64,000 nucleotides of DNA from Cephalopachus bancanus (GCA_027257055.1 JAPVLO010000039.1:3874501-3938500); one strand, 5' to 3'; positions 49,430 to 61,320 are shown, counted from the first letter of the stretch. Translations and numbers: made by a program. Notes: a model not told the origin generated them from the sequence alone.

Positions 49430-49570
49430 AACTAGCACTTCAACCATTTTACAGGTGAGGCTCAGAAAGGTGATATGATGGACTTCAAATCACAAAAGTG
49501 ACCAGCTGGCAGAGTTAGAACAAGAGAAGTGACCATGTGGTTCCAGACCAGTGCTTAGTGCACTATTCCC
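49430..49570 (-). mobile_element. MIR SINE
   Basis: The words ccattttacaggtgaggctc and gctggcagagttagaac are MIR reverse complement. Confidence 0.8.
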
Positions 49571-49955
49571 AGTTGTTTCTCACTAAAGACTGAGTGACTA
49601 TCATATGCCCATAAAGACCCTAGGAGACAAGGAGGTAAAGGCTAATCTCTGAATTTTCTAAGACAGTCACAACCTCAATCATTATATTTTACTGTTAGAG
49701 TGATCATATCACTTAACAGCTATACCTGGCTATGATTGAGAGTAACCAATGCTATACTGGACAGAATTCCAGGAAAAGAGACGTGAACTGCAGCAGCACC
49801 AGATAGCCTAGGACAAACTCTCTCTATCTATTGCCCACATGCTTAGACTAACACAAACCCTGATTCTTCCTTCAATAGCTGATGATGGCTTCTGACACTC
49901 TGCTTCCTGGCATATTTTTTAATTCCCTCTCTTTTGATGAAATCACCCCTTTTTC
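49571..49955. other. Unique sequence, nothing recognised
   Basis: No repeat or gene was recognised. Confidence 0.5.
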
Positions 49956-49959
49956 TTTT

Positions 49960-50510
49960 GGCCAATTATTTCTCCAGCCCATGATGTTAACACAAAGCTG
50001 TCAATCACAGTAACACTCTTCTTCCCAGCCTCAAAGATGGGTGATGGATGAGCTCAAAGCCAAGCCAACTGGAGTCCTTCCCAGGGATTTTTCTGCCAGA
50101 GCTGGCAAGGAAGATGGCCCATTGCTTTTGGAGGAAGGAGAGATCATGATGTTTGAAAGATAAAATGTTGATTTGCCTGTTAAATCTCTATTGGCTACTT
50201 GCAGAAAGTCTGTCTTCAGCAGGAGAAACTGACAGTCCACTGAGAACTGGAAACAAGTGGAGATGGGAGGTGAATGCCAAGAAAGAATGTCCTATTAGTA
50301 CCATCAGTTCCAGTCATAGAATCTTGAGGACTTGTCTTAGATACCCTCGTTCCAGCAGTCACGTGTTTGATTCTGTTGGCTACCACAATGATCCCAGCTT
50401 CATGATCCTATATATTCTATGGTCATTTGGTTTTTGTTGCTTATTTTGTTAAAAAATTGTAAATTGAATTACTGTTATTTGCAACCAAAATAATTCTGAT
50501 TATATAGATA
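49960..50510 (+). mobile_element. Old medium-reiteration repeat, family unnamed
   Basis: The words ggagtccttcccagggattt (50071), tttctgccagagctggcaag and ttatttgcaaccaaaataat (50475) recall one old element end to end. I cannot assign it to a named family with certainty. Confidence 0.5.
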
Positions 50511-50734
50511 CCAGAATATGGGTTTAGATAAGACCTCTAAGAAAGCTAAAACATTTTAAGTATAAGAGGAATTAGAAAAGAGATAGGTAAAGGTAAACTG
50601 CAAGTTTTCACTAAAATAATTTGAGTGGGTTTCAAAAAGCTTAGAATTATGAATAAGGAAGTGAGGATAAGATGTCCCATATCTCAAAAAAACAAAAAGG
50701 AGGTCCTCATGAATGGAAGGCATAATCATGGAAA

Positions 50735-50975
50735 GGCATTATGGTGTAGTGAATTTGGTTTCAGATAAAACTTGTACAAATAATTGTTCCCCTGCTGAGT
50801 AGCTCTAGGTGCTTTATCAAGTCACTATAGCTCTCTGAGCGTCTATATCTTCCTTGGTCAAGTTACAATTTTAATTGCTCACAGAGTTTTTAAGAGTATC
50901 ATCATGAATATTCAGAAAGCATCTATTATTACGACTGGCATAAAGAACGTTATTTGTAAATAGTGATTATTATCA
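50735..50975 (+). mobile_element. MIR SINE
   Basis: The words cattatggtgtagtgaattt, atcaagtcactatagctctc and acgactggcataaagaac are MIR in order. Confidence 0.8.
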
Positions 50976-52055
50976 GTGTGTGAAAGGCAGTAAAAAGATA
51001 TATTCAACTGTACAACCTGCTAGGTGTTGGGTTGTAGACCATGTTATTCCTAGAGGCAGAAAGTATGCTGTGTTGTCTTTGGTCTGCTGTGGTTTGGTCC
51101 AGAGTCTGAACTCTACAAGTGCTTAACAAAAGTCAATAAACAGATAAATGAAAAATGGAATCACTAGTGCAGATACATAGCCTTAGAGGGAATCTTAAAT
51201 AATCCTAAGAAGCCATTACCAATATACCCAAGGAAAATTAATCTGGCAAGGTATTTAGTGCCAGATTCCATTAAAGGAGTGAAAACTAGCAAGATAGTAC
51301 AGATAAGAAAAAGCAATGTAATCAATCCCTTCAAGCTTATATCCACATACCCACATGACTTGCTTACAAAGAAATGATGGTAAAAAGTGCATTATTCATT
51401 CAATCACATGTTATTTGTCCATTTATTTACATAGATGTGTTAGTTTCTATTATGACTCAGCAATGCTCTACAGTGTCCTAGGGAAGATGTAGTTGTTGCC
51501 AAAGAACCCTCAAACAAGAGGATGAGGAAAAAATGTTAATTGGTACTCTGATCAAATATAATACATATCATACTGTCAAAGAATTAAGGGCTCCTAAACT
51601 AACAAAAACTTGGGTGCTCACATTGCCAAAGGAGATCAGAATATGCCAAAGCAGACTAGGAAGAAAGGCAGATTCCTACAGGAGAAAACATCACACCAAA
51701 TGCATGAAGTTGCAAAGACCCAAGCCATGTTTAGAGAGACATTTGACTCTCTCACCTCCCTGGAACAAAAGACTGCAGGAGATGAACAGGACCCTGAGCC
51801 ATATAGGCTGGGTTGACCATAGATTTCATTCTGTAGAAAATGGCAGGCCACTAACATGTTTTGGTAGAAGAAGGGATAATAACTGAATCTACATTTTAGC
51901 AAAAAAAAAAAAAAATGTTGGCAGTGAGTTAGAGGGCAGACCAGAAGGGATAACTGAGTAATCAGTTTTATTTATTTTATATTATGAAGTCCAAATTTCT
52001 CTCAGGATTTTTGTAAGGATGACTAGATGTATGGAAATACGACTAACCATATGAG
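50976..52055. other. Mostly unique sequence
   Basis: The stretch 51395-51480 (cattcaatcacatgttattt) may be old-repeat debris. An A14 run lies at 51901-51914. The 117-codon frame at 51533-51886 has no family signature. Confidence 0.45.
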
Positions 52056-52338
52056 TGAAGACTATATTAGTCAGAGCTCTAAGAGGCAAATTGCAAGAAA
52101 ACCCAACTCAAATTTCACTAAGGGGTTGGGAGACGAGTTTGCTGGCTTATATAACTAAAATATCCAGGGATAGATACAGCTCAGCCCCTAGTGTCTGTAC
52201 AATGCCATCTGGACTTGTTCACTCTTCCATCCTTGGGCCTGCTTTCCTCTGTATTATTTCTCATTTTAGGAAGGATCGCCCATCATGATGGCCACAGTTA
52301 CTCCAAGTCCCCATCATCACAACTCCTACCCAGTCAAA

Positions 52339-52354
52339 TCAAGGTGCTATTTCT
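52339..52354. repeat. Target-site duplication, left copy
   Basis: The 16 bases tcaaggtgctatttct recur exactly at 52640-52655. Confidence 0.95.
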
Positions 52355-52639
52355 TTTTTTTTTGAGTTGGAGTCTCACTCTGTCACCCAGACTGGAGTGC
52401 AGTGGCCACTCCCGGCCACCGCAGCCTCGACCTGCTGGGCTCCCGCGATCCTTCCGCCTCAGCCTTCCAAGTAGCCAGAATTACAGGCATGTGCTACCAC
52501 GACCAGCTGATTTTTTTTTGATTTATTGTAGAGATGAGGTCTCGCAGCCCAGGCGGGTCTCGAACCCATGGGCTCAGGCAATCCACACACCTCAGCCTCC
52601 CAAGGCACAGGATTACAGGCTGAGCCACTGAACCCGGCT
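52355..52639 (-). mobile_element. Lineage-specific Alu, full length
   Basis: A minus-strand dimer, from T-rich tail to ctgagccactgaacccggct, with a perfect 16-base target-site duplication. The left-arm hairpin has one A-C mismatch and one wobble (52553-52569). Confidence 0.96.
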
Positions 52640-52860
52640 TCAAGGTGCTATTTCTCCCAGCAATTTCTGAATAGAGTTGCTCTGATGTGGTTGGATATGC
52701 CTGAGCCATTCACTGAGGTCAGGGTTTGGGATGCTCTAATGGGTCAAATCTGGGTCATGTGCCACACTGGAATCTGAGGTGGGTGCACCGCAACCAACCC
52801 CAGATGGACAGTGATTAAAAGAAGAGATATGCTGCTATGAAGGAAGATGACTTTTGGGCA

Positions 52861-53538
52861 GGTAAACACAGCAGATGCCTCCCTCAGTAGCACTGAATGC
52901 AGGGAGGAAGATGGAGGCTAGAAAAGCATATTCAGTCGTAAACCTTAAGCTTACACAGCAGTGCTTTGACTGTAAATGCACTTACTACAGTTATTATTGG
53001 AAGAATCTTCAAATACGCTTTCCAAACCTCCAAAAGTACTTGGAATTTAAAGAATCAAAATACCTTCAGTTCTCCCATTACAACTAAAGTTCCTTGAAAG
53101 TACAAAGAACAAAATCTCTTCAAAGCTTTGAAGGTGCAGAGTGGAAATTAAAGAACAAACAGGACGCTTCCAACTTACCTAATATCTTCAAGTGAGAAAA
53201 CTTTCCCTAGGAACAAATATATTTGTATAATGTATATATACATCTATATATGAATATACACAATCACATATATATACATTTCTCCCAGTACAGTTACTAA
53301 TAAGAGTGTCACAAGACTCTTACATAAGCAGCAATACTCACCTTCACTTTCTGATAACACTGATATTCTCTTACAATTCAGAAATCTCTTTTGAATGAAA
53401 TAATGTATTTGACTTTTTCTCTGAAAACAAAACAAGAACATTTACTTCTTCAATATTTCCAAAGATACACATTTTTTTGAATTATATATACTTATATTAT
53501 GACTTTGATAGAGTTTTAATTTTTCCCAAAAACACAAA
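52861..53538. other. Unique sequence with a TATA-rich patch
   Basis: An AT-rich palindromic patch of TATA words lies at 53214-53280. No gene was recognised. Confidence 0.5.
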
Positions 53539-53539
53539 C

Positions 53540-53745
53540 TGCAGTATAGTGACTAACAGCACAAGGCCAAAATTAAAAGGAGGTCTGGGTTTTTAAAAAA
53601 GGGTTATGTTTTTAATATCTTGGTGCTTTCTGGCAAATGATTTAACCTCTCTGTTCCTCAGTTTCATAGTCTATAAAAAGGATGCAATACTACTGCTTAT
53701 ATTAAATGAGCATTAGATACAATAATCCATGTTAAGTGATAAAGT
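53540..53745 (+). mobile_element. MIR SINE
   Basis: The words gcagtatagtgactaacagc, gatttaacctctctgttcct and agtttcatagtctataaaaa are MIR in order. Confidence 0.88.
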
Positions 53746-53784
53746 GTGAATATGTGTGTATGTGTGTGTTTTCAAGCAACTATC

Positions 53785-54175
53785 ATCCCCAAATTGGAAA
53801 TAAATGCCTTTCAAGGGGATGGCTGTATAGATGATGATGAACTCATACAATAAAATATTACACAAACCTTACCAGAATGCAATAGATGTGTGCAGTCTGA
53901 TATGAAAAGATCTTCATGACAGGAAGTGACTAAATACCAAAAGCAATGACTTTAGGTATGCCCCTACACATGTGCACACACAATAAATATGAATATAAAG
54001 ATATGTCTATAAAGGCTTGTACATTAATAAAAATGTTTTGGAAGGAGATGTAAGAAATAACCTTTGGGAGGTGAATTTGCTGCCTTGAATTAGCCTTCAA
54101 GTTTTATTCTATGCTTGAAATTCTTATTTTTTTAACAACATGAAAAATATTTTTAATGCTTTTTTACCTCAAAAT
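53785..54175 (+). mobile_element. L1M/HAL1-type 3' end
   Basis: The words atgaactcatacaataaaat, gaaaagatcttcatgacagg and aaaatgttttggaaggagat match the 3' region of old L1M or HAL1 elements. Confidence 0.6.
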
Positions 54176-55660
54176 TGACTTTTTCTGCCCTTTCCCAACA
54201 TATCTGCTGTTGTTTACCTATCTGCAAAAACCCTGAGAAGAATTTCCATTCCTAATAGTGTCCATGTGTGAATGGCCTGTGGGACTTTTCCAGATCACTG
54301 TGTTTACATGCATGGGCCACTTTGTTGAGAATGATGCTAGCTGATTAAGAGAGTTTGTGGAAAAGTACCCACTGTGATTGAAACACTCATTTAATACATT
54401 TTAAGTGCCTGAAATGCTCAGCTTCCTTGACTGGTGTTGATTGTTTGCATTTGATTTATTTCCTCGGTATCAGTGTTCATTAAATTACTTAATGTAATGG
54501 CCACCCTGTAGTTGCAACTCTATTTAATGCCACATCTTTGGGAGCATTCTAATTCACAGGCTGTTCACTTCAGGAGCCAGGAATGTAGATTTTTGCCATC
54601 TAAGATCTATGTATTGCTTGTAGAAATTACTTATGAGGAAAATTATCTTTCAAAAGAATCCACAGCAGTCATGTCTGATTTTTTTTAGCTATTTATAGCT
54701 TTTATATTTGGCAGCAGTCTTATTATTTTTGACAATGTATTAAGTACCATGGGCACATTTGTAATGTGATGTTCAATGTTCACTACAGTATGTTTCATCT
54801 TCCACATTTTAAAAGTCTACCACCCATAAGGACACCAAGAATTGTGCCAGTAAGATTCCAGCAGTCCATAAGCCAAATCCATTTTTTGTTGTTATTTTAA
54901 ATAGAGATGGCTTCATTGAACATTCCAATAGTGCCCAGTTTGAGTGGGGATTTTCTTATTTTGCTTATTTCCTTGTATCTGTCCCAGTAGAGGTGGGTTG
55001 CTGGATTTCTCTTCATTAATTATTTGTTTTCAAAGACTGTTGAGATTTGCTTTTGTTTCCCAGGGGGACAAGTAAAGTAATTATGAAAGATTTGTGTGCA
55101 CATTTTCATCAATAAGATTCATTGTGAATGGGAGGTATTGATCAGAGGAGGTGGTCAGAAAAAAGGATCTATTGTACTGGAAGAAGGGAAGACATCAGGA
55201 TGAGTTGGTAGAAATTGAATGTGTGAAGTCATTGAGTACAGTGGATGTGTAGAGGTCACTGGGAACTTAAGGGTGAGAGAGGAAAATAAAAAAGGAGAAA
55301 TTGCATAATGTTTGTATATTTCTGACTGCTAAACTCAGGTGAATCAAGGAAGAGTTGGAGACTGACCAATGGGAATAAAACAGCCTGAAGGAGGCTGAGC
55401 TGTAAGGATCCTGGTCCTTGATGCCCTGGAAATGAAACTCCCTCCCTACAACAAAGGCATTTTTTAGAAAAAAAAATCATAGCAAATGAAGCCAAGAGTA
55501 ATTGCGGGCAGTTGCATGTGGTCAAGTAAGGTTTGCATTGGGAGAGGACCTAAGCTGAAGTTTTACTAAGAGTTTGTGCTCCCAGACGAAGTTTGAGATC
55601 ATGAAAAGTTTGAAAAGGATACCAAAGAGTGAGTTTGAGCCTTCACACCTAAGTGAGAGC
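54176..55660. other. Unique block without recognised repeats
   Basis: About 1.5 kb. The part 54300-54760 has several homeodomain-like TAAT/ATTA words and no transposon wording. Conservation cannot be judged from this sequence alone. Confidence 0.45.
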
Positions 55661-55664
55661 CTGG

Positions 55665-56105
55665 GGTACCATCAAGCAACCCTAATGTCCATGGTAAGTA
55701 GACTGGATAAAGAAAATGTGGTACATATACACGGTGGAATACTACACAGCCTTGAGGAAGGACAAACCCATGAATTTTGCAACAAATCAGATAGAGCTGG
55801 ACATAATCATACTAGTGATTTATCACAGAAACAAAGAACCAAATGCCACATGTTCTCACTCATAAGTGAGAACTGAACATTTATCACAATAGCACAAGGG
55901 AAGGATCAGCAGTCACAGGACACTGCCTGGAGAAGGCGGGGGGGGGGGGGGAGGGCAGTAACAACACAAAGGGCATCTGGTCCCAAACCAGGGGAAGCGA
56001 GGACCAGCTGGAGGCCCAAACTTCACCTGCATATAGATTACTTATGTACCGAATCCTGACCTGTACCTCAAACCTTTGTAACAAATTTAAATAAATAAAT
56101 AAATG
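55665..56105 (+). mobile_element. 5'-truncated L1, 3' end (older type)
   Basis: The words agactggataaagaaaatgt, catgttctcactcataagtg and ctcaaacctttgtaacaaat are the L1 end in order, with a G14 run (55938-55951) in its 3' UTR and an AAATAAAT tail (56089-56104). No clear target-site duplication was found. Confidence 0.88.
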
Positions 56106-56138
56106 CCCAGAGTAAGATCATTTGGTCTTCTTTAACTT

Positions 56139-56264
56139 AAAAAGAAGAAGAATAGGAGGAAGTGGAGGAGGAGGAGGAGGAAGAGGAGTAACAGAAGGAG
56201 AAAGAGGAGGAGAGAAAGGAGGAGGAGGAGGAGGAGGAGGAGGAGGAGGAGGAAGAGGGAGGAG
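56139..56264 (+). repeat. (GGA)n polypurine tract
   Basis: An imperfect GAA/GGA tract, with a cleaner run of about 11 GGA units at 56219-56252. Confidence 0.95.
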
Positions 56265-56384
56265 ACTCATTCCATCGCCCTGAAGTGAACTGACTAGGAG
56301 GTACTTTCCATTCCCAGTAGAGGGCTGGAGTCCATTTGAATGTGGGAGCCATCATTATTTAAAGATAAGATGCAGAATTATCTT

Positions 56385-56685
56385 TTAATTTTTTTTTTTT
56401 GAGTTGGAGTCTCACTCCATCATCTAGACTAGAGTGCAGAGGCACGCTCACTGCCACCCCATGTCGACCTGCTGGGCTCTGGCCATCCTTCCACCTCAGG
56501 CTTCCAAGTAGCAGGAACTACTTAGCACACGCTACCATGCCTGACTCACTTTTTTTATTATTCATTGTATAGATGAGGTCTCCCCAAGTTTCCCAGGCTG
56601 GTCTCGAACCCACAGTCTCAGGAAATCCACTTGCCTCAGCCTCTCAAAGTGCTAGGATTACAGGCTGAGCCACAGAGCCCAGCCC
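56385..56685 (-). mobile_element. Lineage-specific Alu, older copy
   Basis: It keeps family words (tcgacctgctgggctc, attcattgtatagatgagg) but is diverged. The flanks cagaattatctt (56373-56384) and cagaactacctt (56686-56697) match at 10 of 12 positions. The left-arm stem is broken. Confidence 0.9.
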
Positions 56686-56697
56686 CAGAACTACCTT

Positions 56698-57185
56698 GAT
56701 AGGCTCAGAGACAATTAGTGCCTATATTGAACACTCACACACATATTTTTATTGCAGGCAAAAAGCGTTTGTTGTATAAATTCACAAAAAGCAAATGTTT
56801 CAGAGTCAGAAGACTAAGTTACTCTTAGCAGGTGAAACTCCATAAGCTTTTCTGCCATGTGACACATATTTATTACACATTTTTTATTCATGTGACAGAT
56901 ATTGAGTGTGTACTCTTCCTGTGACACTGTGTTTAGGCACAGTGGAGGCTACAGAAATCACCCTTACATAGACCTTGAGAAAGATCTTAAGTTTCCTAGG
57001 GGACATTGGACATCAACATCTAAGCAAAATAAAAGATGATCCCTATTTAGTGACCTAAGGGAAATTCCTTCATTCATTCATCATATTAATAATTTATTCC
57101 AGTTAACAAATAAGTAATATGGTAGTTGAAAGTATATACTATCATGTAGCAAAGGGTGGGTAGAGGATGGGCTTTAAGATAAGTT
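56698..57185. other. Unique sequence and old-repeat debris
   Basis: The stretch 56850-57010 (cacatatttattacaca, gaggctacagaaatcaccc) may be another copy of the unnamed ancient repeat. The rest is unrecognised. Confidence 0.4.
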
Positions 57186-57187
57186 TT

Positions 57188-57263
57188 ATTTACAACAGAG
57201 GACCTCACCCTTGATTGCATATTAGAATTACTTAACTGACGAGTTTAAAAAAAATAAAGATGA
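57188..57263. mobile_element. MER5-type transposon, first part
   Basis: The words cttgattgcatattagaatt and acttaactgacgagttt are MER5A. It is interrupted by an L1. Confidence 0.8.
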
Positions 57264-57882
57264 GGCAAAAGACATTATTTCATTCATTTTTATGACTGAA
57301 TAGTATTCTATGGTATACATTTTCATTAACCATTGGCGAATTGATAGGCATTTAGTTTAACTTCCACATCCTTGCAATTGTGAAATCTGCTGTGTTAAAC
57401 ATACAATTGCAGGCGTCTTTTTTGTATAATGACCTCTTTTCCTTTGGGTAGATACCAAGTAGTAGGATTGCTGGATCAAATGGTAGACCTGCTTTTAGTT
57501 CTTTGAGGAATCTCCATGCTGATTTCCATAGAGGCTTATAGCAACTCGGATGAAATTGGAGACCATCTTCCTAAGTGAAGTAACACATGAATAGAAAACC
57601 ACACACCACATGTTCTCACTTACACAAGGGAGCTAAGGTATGAGTCTGCAAAGGTATGTAGAATGGTATTGTGGACACTGGAGACTTGGAAGGTGGGGAG
57701 TAGGAAGCAGAGGAGCAACGAAAAATCACCTATCTGGTACAATGTGCACAGGTGGGGGTGGAGGGTACATTTAAAGCCCAAACTTCTTTGCCACTATGCA
57801 GAGCATCCATGTAACCAAAAAACATTGTTTGTACCCCCTAAAGTTATTGAAATAAAAAATAACTAAGTAAAACACAAATATG
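57264..57882 (+). mobile_element. L1 copy with 5' inversion (twin priming)
   Basis: The first part (57264-57540) is L1 ORF2 sequence in antisense (gaatagtattctatggtata, agtaggattgctggatcaaa). From 57541 the strand flips, and the L1 3' end is in sense (cacatgttctcacttacaca, tttgtaccccctaaagttat) up to the tail. This head inversion at the 5' side is the mark of twin priming during target-primed reverse transcription. Confidence 0.85.
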
Positions 57883-58012
57883 CCTGGGTATAATCCTCAT
57901 AAGATTCTAATTTATTTGGTGTGGAGTGGGGCCAAGTTTAGGCATTTAGAAATATATCCCCGACTGATACTAATTTGAAGCCAAGGTTGAGAACCACTCA
58001 TAGATAGCTAAT
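57883..58012. mobile_element. MER5-type transposon, second part
   Basis: The words ggtgtggagtggggccaag and ccaaggttgagaaccactc complete the MER5A begun at 57188. Confidence 0.85.
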
Positions 58013-58395
58013 GACACTTTATCTGGGTCTTGAAAGCTATGCATAGCATTTGGACATATGGAAAAATCAAAACGAAGTAACATAAAATCTGTTATTTTAT
58101 GTTCTGGCGATTTTTACCATGCCATGAGGCATCCTATGAGATGACTCACTATTCAAATTCTCCAGCATCAAGAAAAAAAGAAGAATTAACATGTATTAAG
58201 ATGTGCTGCTGGGTGCTTGCAATGTGATAGAGGTTTCTGGATTAAGGGCAAATCAGAAGAGGGAATTTCAAAAGGACAAATTCAGTTTCCATGAAAGTTA
58301 AAACCTTCATTATAAAATACCTGGCCGTACTATAATTTCAGTTTGAATGCAGATCTAATGCCATCACTGTAATAGCAATATTTTGACACCTTCTC
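58013..58395. other. Unique sequence, nothing recognised
   Basis: No repeat or gene was recognised. Confidence 0.5.
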
Positions 58396-58397
58396 AA

Positions 58398-58562
58398 GTG
58401 GCAGGCATTTTGTAGACATTTCTAATTCCCAACAACCCTATAAGGCAGGAATTTTTTTTTTTTTTTTTTTTTAGAATTGGTGAAAGTGGGGCTCAGTTAC
58501 TAGCTGGGTAACCTGGGACATATAGGCCTACCTAACTGAGCCCTACTGTAATAGTAGTATTT
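58398..58562 (-). mobile_element. MIR SINE with T22 run
   Basis: The words tcccaacaaccctataaggc and gtggggctcagttactagct are MIR reverse complement. A T22 run (58451-58472) has grown inside it. Confidence 0.75.
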
Positions 58563-58945
58563 CTTTATAGGGTCAGGCCTGGCCCCATAGAGACCCAGCC
58601 TTGTCCAAGACTGTCTCTCAAATTTCTTCCATGGGGGAAAGCAGGGTATACTCCACCTCCTAACACTGTAATTTCACAAGTTTTACTTCTCAAGATAATA
58701 CCCTTCTGTTGCAGCAAGATAACAAAAAGGAAATAGTTAACAAAATTTACGGAATATGCGCTTATAATAAGAACACCCTTGCCAGTGAGATTTTAGTGAC
58801 TGCCACTATTCTTATTTTGGTTGAGGCAGAATTAAAGAAAATCTAAAATCTGGTACAGATATTTCATCTTGTTAAGGAATCATCTGGATAAGTCATTTTT
58901 GTGTGTGTGCTTCAATGGCTGGGTTCCCTGAGTTTACTTAGAGAT
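58563..58945. other. Unique sequence, nothing recognised
   Basis: No repeat or gene was recognised. Confidence 0.5.
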
Positions 58946-58949
58946 GAAG

Positions 58950-59116
58950 TGGAATGTGGTGACCAACGACAGGGATTTGTGCCAAGTTGTGGCTTGTAAT
59001 CTCCATAATGAAATGTATTGTCTGTGTGATCTTGTACAAGTTGCTTAACTACTCTGAACCTCTGTTTCCTTACCCAGACAATGGGAATAAAATATCTAAC
59101 CTGATAGAGTTGTTAT
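58950..59116 (+). mobile_element. MIR SINE, first part
   Basis: The words gtgtgatcttgtacaagttg and cctctgtttccttacccaga are MIR. The element continues at 59721 (atatgtaaataaaaaagcat). Confidence 0.85.
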
Positions 59117-59559
59117 TATGGATAATTTTTTTCCTCTTTTAATTTCTATTTAAAATTGTGGGGTAAAATTCAGGTCTAGATATATAAATATTCACCGTGC
59201 AGGTACCCTTCCTTATCAATGAGGTGTGCACCCCTTTCCCCAGGCAGATATTGACTACTGTCAATCCCACCTCCCCATCCCCCCACCCCCTCCCCACAGT
59301 TTCCCACCACTTTCAATCCTTTTCTTATAGTAATATGGTAGTTGTTCAAGGTCCACTTATGAGTGAGAACATGTGATACTCAGCTCTTTGTTTCTGTGAG
59401 AGATCACTCAGTATTATAAACTCTAATTCCATCCAGGTTGCTGTGAAGTTCATGATTTTGTTCTTCTTTATGGCTGCGTAGTATTCCAGCTGTTGGTGGA
59501 AGTGCAAACTAGTTCAGCCTCTGTGAAAATCAGTGTGGTGATTCCTAAAAATCAACCTT

Positions 59560-59576
<17 letters not shown>
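59117..59576 (-). mobile_element. Lineage-specific L1 with 5' inversion
   Basis: Minus-strand L1 3' end (59131-59488), with the same lineage 3' UTR as the copy at 82-798. It then abruptly becomes plus-strand ORF2 sequence (59489-59562: gctgttggtggaagtgcaaa). The 14 bases tatggataattttt flank it exactly (59117-59130 and 59563-59576). It inserted in a MIR. This is a second twin-priming product. Confidence 0.92.
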
Positions 59577-59590
<14 letters not shown>

Positions 59591-59720
59591 TTTTTTTTAG
59601 TTGGAGTCTCACTCTGTCACCCAGACTGGAGTGCAGTGGCCGCTCCTGGCCACCGCAGCCTCAACCTGCTGGGCTCCGGCGATCCTTCCGCCTCAGCCTT
59701 CCGAGTAGCTGGAACTACAG
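59577..59720 (-). mobile_element. Right arm only of a lineage-specific Alu
   Basis: A T run to 59598, then the right monomer only, stopping at ggaactacag, the start of that monomer. It abuts the right target-site copy of the inverted L1. A decayed duplication (atatggataa against atatgtaaataa) is possible. It is either 5'-truncated or part of one composite insertion with the L1. Confidence 0.88.
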
Positions 59721-59754
59721 ATATGTAAATAAAAAAGCATCTGGCAAAAATTAC
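59721..59754 (+). mobile_element. MIR SINE, last part
   Basis: The words aaagcatctggcaaaaat complete the MIR split at 59116. Confidence 0.6.
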
Positions 59755-59985
59755 ATATTAACAAAGCCTAATATTTACTATATTCAGGCACTGTGCTAAG
59801 CTCTGTGAGCTCATTATCTTAGTTAATTTTCACAGATCTTTGAGGTAGGCACTATTATTAAGTCCTATTTCGCAAATGGAACCAAGACAAAGTGAGGTGC
59901 GGTAATTTTCCCAAGGTCAAGTTACCAGAGTTTGAATTCAATCAGGGCTCACTCCAGAGCCTGTTCTTTTAACCATTAAGGCATA
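59755..59985 (-). mobile_element. MIR SINE, near full length
   Basis: The words caggcactgtgctaagctct, ccaaggtcaagttaccagag and ttaaccattaaggcatatt are MIR reverse complement. It abuts the preceding MIR tail to tail. Confidence 0.92.
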
Positions 59986-60540
59986 TTGAGATCAATAAAA
60001 GTAAAATATTGTTTCTATTAGAAAAAATAGATTCTGTAATATTCTTTCTCTGTTTGTTTTAACAATGGAATAAGCCATGCCTATGCAGAAATTCTGGCCC
60101 AGCAATTAGCTTCGCATTTCCTATTGATTTCATCAGTGTCATGCTATCAATATGTGTCATCGCATACAGAGAGACAGCTGGATTTGGAGGGGGTAAGGGG
60201 GAATCCTGTCTGTTTGGTCTTTTCAAGGTGCTGAATGGGGGAAGAAAGTGTTGTAACTTGTGATTCACGGCGTGTGTGAATGGGGGTGGCGGGTCAGATC
60301 CTCCTGAGATGTGAATGGCAACATAAAAGATTAGGAAGGAAACCAAATGGACAGGTCATCAGGTCCCTGCACACTTAAAATGCAAGAACAGCCAAGAAGT
60401 ACTTAAGGCCAAAGATATAGTAAAAAAAGGAGAGGTGATGTCTTAGTAGGGACAGTGGGGAGCAAATTATATTCTATATGCTGAACACTTAATTTGCCAA
60501 CACCCCTATCAATCTCTAAATCTCTTTATACATTGTTACT
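59986..60540. other. Unique sequence, nothing recognised
   Basis: No repeat or gene was recognised. The minus frame at 60059-60346 (95 codons) has no signature. Confidence 0.5.
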
Positions 60541-60544
60541 TTTA

Positions 60545-60715
60545 CCTTTATTTTGAAATAATTATAGTCTCATAGGAATTTGTAAAATTGGTACAGAGTG
60601 GTCCTTTGCACCATTTACCCAGATTTCCCCAATGGAAACATTTTACATACCTGTGGTGCAATATCCAAACTAGGAAATGGACATTGGTGTAATCTGCATA
60701 CCTTGTCCACATTTC

Positions 60716-60759
<44 letters not shown>

Positions 60760-60870
60760 TGTGAAGATTTATCCTCTGTATAGATTCATGTAACCACAAC
60801 CAAAACCAAGGTGCAGAATTTCTTCACCACAAAGAAGCTCCTTGTCTATTTGTTTCTGATCTTGTTTGCC
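60545..60870 (-). mobile_element. Old L1M 3' UTR fragment, antisense
   Basis: The words tttacccagatttccccaat, gtgcaatatccaaactagg and ttcttcaccacaaagaagct match the reversed 3' UTR of L1M elements. A TG tract sits inside it. Confidence 0.75.
60718..60758 (+). repeat. (TG)n microsatellite
   Basis: About 20 uninterrupted TG units inside an old L1 fragment. Confidence 0.98.
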
Positions 60871-61144
60871 TTCAATGAATTCCTGTTAATTTCACAATGT
60901 CCCCATTAGTCAGTCACTCAGGTAAAGACCAGGGAGTCGTTATTCTCCAGATCACTTAAGAGATAGAGAGAAACTACAGACCCACAAGTGCATTCATTTT
61001 TCTGGTCCTCCTCTTGACACCTGCCTCCAGACTCACACTGCCTCTTGCCCATTTCTGAATGCTCCTGGTCATAAGACACCGCCATGCTCAGTGATGGAGA
61101 GGGCAAATGATGAGCCAATAAAAACAACTCCTCCCTCCAGTTCT

Positions 61145-61320
61145 GGGCTACTCCAACTCATCCTCTCCACTGTGACTAAAGGGGCCTCTCTGAAATACCA
61201 CCGATGCCAAGTGAATTCAGAATAAATTTCAAACCCAATCAAAATCCTTTGTCATCTACTCATATCCACTGTCTAGCCTCCTCTCTATCGTACTTGCCCT
61301 CAGTAAACGACATGAATTTC
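61145..61320 (+). mobile_element. L2 LINE fragment
   Basis: The words aatcaaaatcctttgtcatc and cactgtctagcctcctctc resemble the L2 3' region, weakly. Confidence 0.45.

Larger units (their letters stand above)
52060..52860 (+). mobile_element. Old repeat split by an Alu, family unnamed
   Basis: The words gctttcctctgtattatttc (52241), gggtcatgtgccacactgg (52752) and caaccccagatggacagtg (52795) fit one decayed element interrupted by the Alu. Confidence 0.45.
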
